Assembly (NCBI GenBank): GCA_027886175.1
Contig: JAJNNQ010000075.1
Location: 83,369,001 to 83,433,000 of the forward strand
Direction: 5' to 3'
Source: Phylloscopus collybita
Lineage: Eukaryota; Chordata; Aves; Passeriformes; Phylloscopidae
Length of the DNA stretch: 64,000 bases
A model generated the notes under the pieces. The model worked only from the letters and a program-made list of their open reading frames with translations. It was not told the origin of the DNA and searched no databases. Below are positions 53,478 to 64,000 of the stretch, piece by piece; position 1 is the first letter of the stretch; each line of letters opens with the position of its first letter. The position numbers and the translations under genes are program-made.

Positions 53478-55515
53478 TTTAATAAATTCTGAAGAACATC
53501 GCTGCATTGTAAACTGGATATTTGAGACTGTTTAAGTAAAACCAAAAGCCCCCACATCCCTCTAATTCCTCCCCCTTCTCCCCCTCCCTTTCCTTCTTCC
53601 CCCCGGGCTGACAAAAGCAGGTCTTTTCAAGTATGCCCATAGCAGGAGATGGTTTGTTTTGGCAAGGGAGCAGGTGCCTTCCCCAGCTCAGAGATCTGGA
53701 GTGTCAGCGGTGACCCTGAGGTCTTGGGTGGCCAGCTTCACGCTTACACTTCCCCATGTCAGCCGATACACCTACCACCCACACGCTGAAAGCTTCCAGC
53801 AAGCTCAGAAATGCTTAAAAAGGGAGCTGACCTTTCCCTCCTCTCTTCCCTCCTCCTCTTCTTCCTCCTCCTCCTCCTCCTTTCTCCCCAGTCTTCTGCT
53901 CCTGTCCCCTTGGAGCAGCCTGGGAACGTTATGAGTGTCAGGCCCCACTTCCTATAAACAGCAAGGTAGGGGATCGTTTGAGCGCTGGGGTTGTGTGACC
54001 TTAGCTTCTTGCAGATGATTAAAATATGACCATGTAAACAAATGATGCCTTAAATCCCTGGAATATTCTGCCCCACTCTTATCTAAAGAGAAAGAGAAGA
54101 TGGGAGGATTATGTGGATATTTTTCAGGGTAATTTTATTTGGTGCTCCTAAGCCCAGGGTGTCTGTTTCAGCACTAAGTGGACCAGTATTCTGTTACCTT
54201 CTAATTATTCTTTTCTATTTGCATCTTCCAAACAAAATCATTTTCCCACATGGTGCTCTAATGCACTACTGAAAAGAAGTGTAAAGTGTGACCTAAACCA
54301 GTCCTTGGGCTGCTCTACGCTGACCTGCAAGCAGACCCTGGCAAAGCTCTAGCTGCCCATGCTGAAGGGTTTCCAGCCCATGCTGAGGTGAATTAGCTAT
54401 TAATTGCTGGGTACATTGACTGGAGCTGTTAATTTAACAGAAAAATCTCACTTTGGCATTCCAGCATTTAATAATACAACCATAAAATATGTCAGTTATG
54501 AAAATACCATTTCATAATTTTCTCCTGGCCTGTGGGACCCTGCATTGAAATGAATGTCAATAGCACTGTAAATTTTTTTTAGACACGCACACAACCACAC
54601 ACACCCCCAACCCCTTGCCCAGAAACGTCTCCTTAGATAAAATTCTCTAGTTCAGCATATTTAGTGATGATAGATTGATAACTACAGCACATCCCAGGAC
54701 CACATTTTGTTCTCAGGCAACCCTGCTGAAACCTTATCACTGTCCAAGCAGCCACCCAGGGGAAAGAGAGGCACATTTTGACCCAATAAGGAGCTGTAAG
54801 AAATGGCTTTTTTCAGGGGAAAGCCACCAAGGATGTGATGTATAAAGTAAGTTGATGCTCCTTGTATATCCTTTCAAGGCAAATTATACAAGCAGTATCA
54901 GACAAAGCTCAGTTCAGCAGTTTCCTTACCAGTTACTGAGCTTTCCAGTTAACACTACCGATGTGGTCACTGGAGCAGAGGCAACAAAGTTCCCATGGTT
55001 ATAATCAGGCCAAATAAGCCACTTCCTATGCTAAGCGCTAATCAACATTTTCCTTTTGCCTTCCTAAGCAGTTGCAAGGGGAATATTGTCTCTTCCTTGC
55101 AGGCCAAAAGAGTTAGGCAACCAAAACACAGCCTTACTAAAATTGCATGTCTCTCTTGCCCTGACCATGGCAGGCTGGATGCAACACCCAGAGTATGTTT
55201 TTGAAAAGGAACAGCAACTCTCAGGGTCCCACCCAGCTTCTGCTTTCTTTCTCCTATCACTCATCCTAATCGAGTCATGCCCTCCTTCCAACTACTTCTT
55301 GGTGGGGGGAGGGTGTCACATTTCCAGAGGCTTTTGGGTCATCTGTCATGTCAAGGCTTTTCCTTTGTGTTTACATTTCCCAGTTGGTTTTTATTCCCTG
55401 ATGCTCCATGTGGGCTCAATTCAGTATTGTCTACTCTGTTTTTGCTGAAGATTTTGGAGCCCGATGTTCCTTATCCCTCTCATTGAAGCTCCTTTTCTCA
55501 TTACCTGCATCTCAA
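53478..55515. other. non-coding sequence
   Basis: Includes C/T-rich stretches at 53560-53605 and (TCC)n/(CTT)n at about 53838-53885. No gene seen. Confidence 0.5.
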
Positions 55516-55524
55516 CATCATCAC

Positions 55525-55569
<45 letters not shown>

Positions 55570-55578
55570 TATTATTAT
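55516..55578 (+). repeat. (CAT)n trinucleotide microsatellite
   Basis: About 21 triplets: CAT units with one CAC interruption, then three ATT units. Frames across it read as polyHis or polySer and are not genes. Confidence 0.97.
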
Positions 55579-55640
55579 GTCTACAGCTATGTGAAAGAAG
55601 GTTGTGGCATAGAGGGGCTGGTCTCTCTCTCAGTCAGCTA

Positions 55641-55858
55641 GAGACAGGATGAGAGGACAGAGACTCATGCTGTACCAAGGGAGGTTCAGGAAGGACATCA
55701 GGAGGAATTCCTTCATGCAAAGGCTCCTTAAGCATCAGAATGTACTGCCCAGGGAGGTGGTGGAGTCCTGCTGTCTTGTTCACAGGGCGGTGATCTGCCA
55801 TTGGACTCAATGATGCTGGAGATCTTTTCCAGCCCAAATGATTCTGAGTTTCTGTGGA
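55641..55858 (+). mobile_element. CR1 LINE, 5'-truncated 3' end
   Basis: Contains GACAGGATGAGAGGACAG, GGGAGGTTCAGGAAGGACAT, GAGGAATTCCTTCATGCAAA, CTGCCCAGGGAGGTGGTGGA, TTGGACTCAATGATGCTGGA and TCTTTTCCAGCCCAAATGAT, all in CR1 order. Lies 62 bases from the CAT microsatellite. No intact ORF. Confidence 0.93.
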
Positions 55859-58800
55859 TTTTGAGATGTTTTTCAATAGTCCCCTGAATCATAAATCTAA
55901 CTGCATCTTGAGCTATCAGATTAAAAAAGGGTGACTTTATTGGCTTCTTCTATCTCAAGCCTATGACTACTGTAAAGTTTCTTGTGCCATGTGGCACCTT
56001 CCGTTTCTAGAAGTAGCAGCCTTGGGATCCCAGGAGTTTCTTTTGCCTCCTGCTGACAGTGACTTGTGCTGGCAGGACTTGGCCACAGGATGGCAATGTG
56101 TGTATGGAGTCAGACAGACGGGCTGCTGTCCTGCTGGGAGGTTCAGGCTAAGGGACGAAGCTGGAAAAGCTAGACCCGGGAAGAGGGAGAGACCATAATT
56201 TTCCTCGGCTCTACTGTGTTTCGTAGTTGTTGTTGAAGTCAAATACACTGTTGGTTGGAAAGTACCCCTCTCCAAGAAGAGACCTGTACTTTGCTAATTA
56301 TCCCAAACCAAAGCCATATGTAATTACAGCTTCTGATTTCAAAAGCATTTGCCAGTTTAGGCGTGTTGCCATCTTGTGAATAATTCTTTGTCACACAAGC
56401 TTGCTGGCAGGCTGATGCAAGTGGCTGCTATGCATTAAATTTGGACTATATGATTGGTCACGTACTTTATAATGGGACGTAACTCTTCTCTATTTGATGA
56501 TGGTAACTCTTAAAAAGAACCTGTTGGGGAGAAAGAAAGACATGGTGATTAACACCTCCATAGGGACTACAGGAGACCCAAGGTTCAAGACCTTGGACTG
56601 CTCTAGCCTTCCTATGCAATCTTTGGCAAACCTTGTAATGATAGATCCAAAAGGCTACCCAAGTGCCTGAAAGTCATCTGTGAAAAGCTCAGGTTTTGGC
56701 AGAAATGAAGTCCAGAACAGTATATTAAGAATCAATGTTCCCAATCCAGTGTGTGGGAAGAACATGGCCCTTTCAAACGGAGTTCATTGCCCCTTTTTCC
56801 TGCCTCCTGACAAGCAGAGCAATGCCTGTCCCTGGCTAGCAGCATCTGGGATGCAGTGGGATCAGCCTTTCTACGGGGTGCTGGAGGCACCTTAACTTTC
56901 TTTGGTGCTTCAGTTTGGAGCCTTCTCCTGAGGTAGGAACCATCAGCATTTCTTTCTGAGTGAGATTGCTATTTCATGCTCTTGTGTGGTGAAACTTCCT
57001 TCCACTGTCCTGTCTCTAGATTTTATCCTCAATCTCCGTGTGTTTCTCTATGCTACTCAGTAATAGCATGTGGGAGTATTCTGTGAATGTTTCTCTTTTT
57101 AAGGTTCATAAGGTTCGAGGGGGGATTGCTTTAGTAATTTAGTAATCCCACTTTAGTAAGGTGGGATTCCATGAAGGCTTGGGTATGGACTACTTTTGGA
57201 AATGCAGTTCAAACAAATGCATAAGGCAGTGTAGAACTCTCGAGGTGTCTGCTGTGCTTAAACAACTTAGAGTGAGCTTTACACTAGTAAGAGACTCAAA
57301 GTTGGATGCTCCAAGCGTGGGGGCAATAGTTACAGCTCCCAGAGGGAGTCCAGCTCCAGGAATCAAATAAAAATACACCCAGAAGTGTTATTTCTCAGTA
57401 ACCTCCCTATTACAGACACCACTTTACAAGGAATTATTTCAATTCCTCCTGCAGTAAACCCTTGTTCTCAGCTGGCAATCAGAGTCTGTTTTATTTTGGC
57501 TTTTTTCCTGACCTAACATGAGGGGTCTTAAGGCCTCCTGGGGAACTGGAGCCCTTCAAAGAGCAGCTGAGGGGAAGGGGGAGCCAAGCAGTGTTTGAGG
57601 CAAGTGGGTTTGAGGGGCCTGTGGTTCCCCTGCCCAGCTCTGTGTCCAGCTTTGGCTGCTGGGGTCTTGGGAGAGAGTTTTGCTGGGGTAAGTGCAACAG
57701 GGCACTGGGCAGCAGCAGCTGCTGTTGATCTGCTTGTACCTCTACTCCAGCTGAGTGAAGATCAACTTAGCTTTAAATATTTGACAGTCTGAGTGGTTAG
57801 CGTGGGCACGTAATTGTTGCTTGTAAATATGACTGTCTCAGAAGAAAATCTCAGTGTTTGGCGGTTTTCCCCCTTGGCTTCTCTTTAAGACTTTACATTT
57901 TCATCAGCCAGTCATCTTCCACTGCTGAAATAATTCCTTCCCCCACCCTTTTTTTTTTTTTTTTTTTTCCCTGAAGCCATCATTCTGTTATCACATGTCA
58001 CTAAGATGGCTACAAGTTTCCGCCTGTGTTACTTGCTACATCCTGATTCTCTGATTCTGTGTGTCAGAGACTCTGGTGAAGACCAGGATCCCTGAAGGCC
58101 TCTTTGAGAATAACTCCCGTTGGCCAGAAAAAAATCAGGGGAAAGAAGAGCAAAGGCTGCTGATAGGAATTAAAGGCTTCCCCGGCTTTATTTGACTTTG
58201 GAAACAAAGAATAAATGTAATATATTTTACTGTTTACATGTCCTGCAGGGTAAATAAAACTTACATTTGAATTAATTCAGAACCTGGATTCCTTCCCAAA
58301 AGCAAAGGATTGTGTGTGTGTAGGTGGACCAAAAACTATTTCTCAGCTGAAGAGAAAACATAGCAACTCCCCTAAAACATCACTACAATAAATACTTCTC
58401 TGTTGTTGTATTTTAAGCCATAAAATCTAAATGGGAGCTCTTCTCTCTGTTCCTCACAGCATGAGGCTCCTATACATTTCTGTGGTGTTCCTAGGCACCA
58501 AGATCTGTTGGTTGTAGACTCCTTTTATGTAAATCCCACGACTATTGTCTGCCATGCCATTTGATATGCCCTATATTATTATACTGGAGTGATAAATCCT
58601 GGAGATGCTGACATGATCAAATATTTATTTCTTGCTCTAAAGAACTTGCCAAGAGTATCATCTTTAGTGATAGTAGAAATAATTGCTGAGAACTACCAGT
58701 CAAATAACTGATGTACTTCAGCCACCTTGCATTACCAAAGCACTGAAAATCATGCGTGTAGAATACGCAAGTCCTACAAGATGCAAATTTGGCAGCTCTG

Positions 58801-58989
58801 ATCCATAATGTTAGGGCAATAGGTGCATGTTTATCACTCTTGTGTCTTCATTTGAATGTAGTTTGCAAGTTCTCCCTTAGATAATTTCCCTCAGACTGAA
58901 GAGCTGAGTCCTGAAGTCCTCTTGGACAAATCTGGGTTAGAGTCAAAAGGTTTTAAGCCTGCACATACTGAAAGGCTGAATCCTATAGG
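55859..58989. other. non-coding sequence
   Basis: No gene seen. A short promoter-like arrangement lies at 56451-56472 and a T-rich run at about 57951-57968. Confidence 0.5.
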
Positions 58990-59043
<54 letters not shown>

Positions 59044-59096
59044 AGAAAGAAAGAGAAAAAAAGAAAAAAAAAAGAGAAAAAGAAAAAAAAAAAGAA
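58990..59096 (+). repeat. poly(A) run (52 bases) followed by AAG/GAAA purine tract
   Basis: Uninterrupted A52, then about 55 bases of only A and G. Confidence 0.97.
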
Positions 59097-62000
59097 GCAC
59101 CCATTTCAGGAAAGAAAGGCTCCTTTATATTTCTTCATCTCTTTCCCCCTTCAGCTTTCACTGGTGACCTTTCTCTTCAGGAAGGGCTGAGTTTGCAGTG
59201 TCTCTGCCCATCCTCTCCTGGGGATGGGTGTTTCATGTGTGTCTATGTGCTTCCGTGTGGTTTTCCCTTATTTTGAGCTAGTTCTTAGTTTGTGACTTTT
59301 TCTGCTGCCACCCTGGTGATCCTGCCTTAGGGGAGATGCCAAACAGGAATCTCGGGTCTGAGGAAGAAAACCCTTTTTTGTAGGTCCTACAGCAATAGAT
59401 ATGCAATACTAGCATGAGTTATATGACAGACTATGTGTGGGTTGAAGTGAAGCCACTGAGGCTTATGAATTCAGGTCAGGATAAGGCTGAGGCTTTGAAA
59501 TAACTGTGCCTGCCTCCAACTGCCCTATGAAGATGACTGGGCTTTGCCACCAACACAAAACAGCAGGTAAGTCTGTCAGACTGACTCATACAGAGAGAAC
59601 AAAAGGTGATGTTCTCTTAAAAAATGCTTATTCCCAAAAACCCCAAAATCAGGAAAATAAAGGATTATGGTGAAAATTCCCATTGCTTAAGGAGAGGTGA
59701 AGAATTAAATAAGAAAGCCATACACATTATAAAAGAATGGACTTGCTCTTATTTTGATGACTTTTTTTTCTTAATTCCCCTACCCTGCACTTGGTATGTC
59801 TGCTATGATGTAATTATAGCAATAGCTATAGCAAAAGCTTTCTGCCTTTTGACTGAGCACTGCATGCCAATTTCCAGGATCTGGTTTTATAAGTTGAGGA
59901 ATGAGTTGGGTGGGAAAAAGGTTGTATCACCTCAAGATCAGACTGCGCTCATATGTTATGAGGTTAAAATGTTATAAGACTTCTTCCTGATAACCAACTA
60001 GTGTGACTCAGTATTGAATAATGTTAATGTTAAAAGGTCTGATAGGTCTGTTCTTCCAGATGAGATCTGGCTAGTCAGGCAGTCATCAGTTCATTCCTAG
60101 TGTATAACACAGTGACACAAAGACAAATAACTTGGTGAAGGAGCCCTGGGAGTGGCTGTGGAATTACCTAATTGTGGATAAATAGGAGTAGAGGTCATCA
60201 CCATCCCAGCTTTTACTAAATTTAGGTTGACTACTTAAGAAAGGAAATAGCTTTCAAGAAATGTGGAACGCTCAGCAAGGAGTTAGGTGATGGAAAAATC
60301 AAGGATCATAAAAGGGCTTTATATTCTACAGTGCAAAGCTGAAGGACAGCTGAAAACTTTCCTGATTGTGCAGTAGCAAATGTAAGGTAAGAGCTCCTAT
60401 TGGGTAACCAGAATCTAAAAATTTAGAGACCGAACAAAGATGTTCCTTGAAAATACAAGTGTAAAAAAATGCATATGTGCTCTTCTATGTACATGCCCTA
60501 AGCAGAACAAGACACATAAAATGAACAAGTTCTGACTGGTTACAACTAGTTTCAAGTGGATTAAAAAAAAAAATTAAAATTATATATTAATTTTAGAAAG
60601 AATAAATATAATTATTTGGAAACACATTTAAAAGTTCCTCTCTCTTTTCCTCCCCACTGCCAGCATCTCTTTTTCCTTTTATCAACCTTCTCTAGACACT
60701 TTTTCCTTCCTTAGCATGCAGTCATTCAAACAGCTGGCTTAACCTTTGAGGAGAGGATGGAAGCTCTGAGGGAGAGGGCAAGAAAAGAAGGAAGAAGAGA
60801 AAAGAAGCTGAAATAAAGGATTGGAGGAAAAGAAAATGAAAAATGTATTAGCAACCAGCTTGACAAATTTTCTTCCAGTTAGTCTGTTTTAGGAGACCTG
60901 GCTCATTTCTGGACATCCCAGTTTCCTCAGGATCTTCTTGTGCAAAAGAAGAATGAAGCTGGACTGACAAGTACATGAACAACAATCCCTTTACACTGTA
61001 AAACAAATAAAAATCCACTTATTTACTCTGATCCTGTCACACACAGTCAGCAAAATCCACTGCCTCAACAATAAGGCCAGGTAAATTTAGAACTAAATAA
61101 ATTATATTGAATGCCATTTGGTGTTAATTTCTTTGTCACGTTGGTTCAGTGTTCCATCCGGCTTATTTTTTTTTTCAAACTGCTAAATAATTCTGTGACA
61201 AATGGTGACTTCTCTGTTGAACAAACTGAGAAGTACCAGCCCACCTCCTACACCATAATTAAAGGGCAGTAATTTGTGACAGACATCAGGGCTCCTTATG
61301 CCAGTAAGCATCTCTGGATATCACTTCTTGCTTATTGCAGGGACTTTGGGGTGGGTATGTTGTGTAATTTGAGTGGTTTGAGGTGGGCTCCTTAATCCTC
61401 TGTCCCTCGTAAACAAGTGGCATGGGAAAGAATGTCGAGGCCTACAGAAAATCACCAGTTTGGAGATATGTCAGTCACACCAAATTACAAACCCAGATGA
61501 GGATTTCAAGCTGTAAAACAGATTTGATATAGGAGAGTCAGGTTCCTCACTGATATGTACTGAGCTGAAAAGTGGATTAATCTGCAGAGATTTGAAGACA
61601 GATGGAGATGGCAAGGCTTGCACAAGATTAGCTTGAGAAGCACAGCAAAGCTTTGATTCAAATCCTGTTGAGAGTGTCAGTGGGAATGAACCCAGGGATG
61701 TTAAGGAGCTTTGGGTCAAGCTCCAGGTATGTACTGCAAATAAAGTTAGTTATTTAGTCCTGAATATTGGGCCAACATGCCCAAACAATAAGCATACCTC
61801 CTGTATGCTTAGGAATTGAAGGGTTTAGGGTTTGAGATCTGGGTTTCTTTGAGGTGTGGGATTTGTCTTTTCTCTTTTGTTGTTGCTGTCTAGGATTTTT
61901 TACTTCCCAAACATTACAGAGGCAGAATTTTTATCTTCAGCAGTCAATACCAGTATGTATTTGTGTAGGTGTGTCTGAGGAAACCTGCGTCAGAAGAGAG

Positions 62001-64000
62001 AACATAAAGAGACCAATAAAAAAGAAAATGAGAATTAAACTGCTGGTCAGACTTCAGTTGCTTTTTAGTCACTAGCCTCTTGATGCTCTGTTAAATAGAA
62101 ATTTATTAAAATTTAAATTTGAAAACAAGTATTTCACAGTCTGCTTTTCAACCAACTGAAAAAAAATTGAAACAGTGAGACAGTGTTGATGTGATTATGG
62201 CAATAAATTATCACGGGCTGAAACAAAAAAAAAGGAAGATTTATATTGCATTTTGAAAGCTGTGAAACTTACTGCAAGTCTGTGGTTCCAATACCAGTAA
62301 ATAGCTCTTATTGTATTACAGAATAGCCATTCTTTGTCCGGAGACTGAAAGCAGATATTGAAAAATATGGTTCATATATAAAAATATTTTTTTTAAACTG
62401 TCTCTTACAGTCATATTATTCAGTGAAATAGCTGAAATCAAAAAAAGTCCAACAAGTACCCTATTTCAGGGTCTGATGTGACAGAGCAAGCTGGATCAAT
62501 GTATATTGCACCAAAACCAATGATATATGAACCAGGTGAATGCAGATCCATTGCTCTGTGTGGGCTACATCGCTACTGTGACAGCAGGCCCTTGCTCATT
62601 GTAAAGCTTGGGATGTGCAGAATGATCAATCCTTTAAGCTGTTACACACTCTTTTTTAGGTCTACTGAGACTTAGCAGTCATCTATTTTCTTTTGGCATC
62701 ATGATGCCATTTACCATGCAGCCCAGGGTCTGGTGTCCAGGCTGTGCTGCCTTGTCTCTCACTTGAACCATTCTGTTGTGCTAAATGATAGTAAGAGTGC
62801 CCAGAGGGAATGACATCTCAAAAGGACTCCTGAAATATTTTGTGCTTGGATAGAGTGGTGATGAGTGCCTGGGAGGATCTAGCTCCAGTATCAGAGAGAG
62901 AAATTACTTTCCTCAGTGGTCGGGTGTGGGACCATGGGGAGAGAGGTGGCAACATGTTTACTGAGCACTGGGTCCCTCTGAGGGCCCCCTGGTCCCGCTC
63001 AGGGCCTTAGAGATTGCTCAAGTGCTTGCAGGAGGGAGGTGAGCCTGGCTCAAAACCAGGCTGCCTGCAGGTGATCATCCTCAGCCTTGTGCAATGACTC
63101 TGCAACTCTAAGCAATCCTGCAGTGCTCCAAGAGTCCTCGAGGCTTGGATGTGACACCTGCCCTACAAGATCTTGGGTTTGATAAACCTCAGGCCTGGTG
63201 CCAGCCCTTTCCTGGAAAGGCATAAGGAAGGGTGTGCTGAGGCCCATGGCTCTATGAGGAGGCAAGGGAGAGATTCAGCCACTGCAGGGCACAACTAGTG
63301 TGGTGCTTGGCTGTCTCAGGATGAAAATTGCATGTAGGATTCAGCTCCACGATAAAACACAGCTTCAGGTTTCTGCATGTAGCCATGTAAATGTGAGATA
63401 ATATCTAAGATCCTGTCTTAGTGGAAAACTCATCAATGCAGTCAGTGTAGCGTGGCAAAAGAGCTGGCTTATCTGAGACAGGCACTTCCTATATAAAGTA
63501 CTCTTGTGGCTCTGCTGTTTGTATTCTTCATGTTGAAAAGCCCTCATCAAGGCACTAACCTACTCTTGTGCATTAGTACAAACTTCATTTGAAGTGCCTT
63601 TAATTCCAAAGTGGTAGTCACATCCTTAAAAACAAATCAGTAGAGCAACCACCTAAAGTTCCTCAGCTAAAGGAACTCAAGTAGTAGGATTGAAAGTGTG
63701 TGTAGTTACACTGCTGAGGTTCCAAGATCACTGCCATTGGAAAAAGACCTGTGTAAATCCATATGTCTGTGGTGGAGTTGGCTGAAAGAAGCTGTGTGCT
63801 GACTTTATCAGAAGAAACATCTTGTGATAGACTGCATGATTCGTGCTTGACTGGAAGGAGCTGGATTTATGGCCTTAGAAAAGAAGATTTTTTTTTTTTG
63901 TCTTGACAGAATGGTGTGGCAGGTATGTCTGTATATATCTGAGAATGTTTCCACTGTCGTGGAAAAGAAGTGGAGACTGATGCATTCCCTTCTGAAATGC
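59097..64000. other. non-coding sequence
   Basis: No supported gene. Contains short T-rich runs near 61168 and 63890. The 117-codon frame at 59624-59977 has no recognisable motif. Confidence 0.5.

Noticed and set aside
55408..55652. Frames encoding polyHis or polySer
   Set aside because: They are translations of the CAT microsatellite.

Overview
The window looks like bird nuclear DNA. It is spliced and mostly non-coding, with low repeat content and long homopolymer and microsatellite runs. The only interspersed repeats I can name with confidence are three 5'-truncated CR1 LINE tails, one ending in the ATTCTATG octamer repeat typical of avian CR1. The species cannot be read from the sequence; a neoavian or songbird genome is my best guess.

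Region 1 (1-15959) is most of one + strand gene, which I identify as MYLK4 (myosin light chain kinase family member 4). It enters the window in an acidic N-terminal exon. It then runs through a likely 20-nt microexon, seven well-supported kinase-domain exons whose phases all join, an exon with the C-terminal HPW motif, and a short last exon ending in TGA at 15569-15571. The joined model gives about 381 residues. Gly-rich loop, catalytic Lys, alpha-C Glu, HLDLKPEN loop, DFG and APE are all intact.

The 3' end of the gene is the most interesting part. The acceptor of exon 10 gives a stop codon across the junction if the first AG is used, or loses the subdomain XI arginine if the second AG, 6 nt on, is used. 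Directly after the exon 10 donor the intron still reads as a decayed copy of the MLCK autoinhibitory linker, with stops. The last exon resembles the start of the calmodulin-binding segment of MYLK2 and MYLK3, cut short by TGA.

Region 2 (about 16-64 kb) has no protein-coding gene that I can support. In human, MYLK4 is followed on this side by a gene-poor interval and then GMDS and the FOXC1/FOXF2/FOXQ1 cluster, and a desert here fits that. It holds two CpG-rich blocks (about 23.64-24.08 and 40.93-41.64 kb), a minus-strand tRNA-like module (36.31-36.41 kb), a minus-strand block that reads like a 3' UTR end (50.35-50.75 kb), three CR1 tails and many simple repeats. The long reading frames in this region show no family motifs, mostly run through repeats or alternative frames, and are left out.
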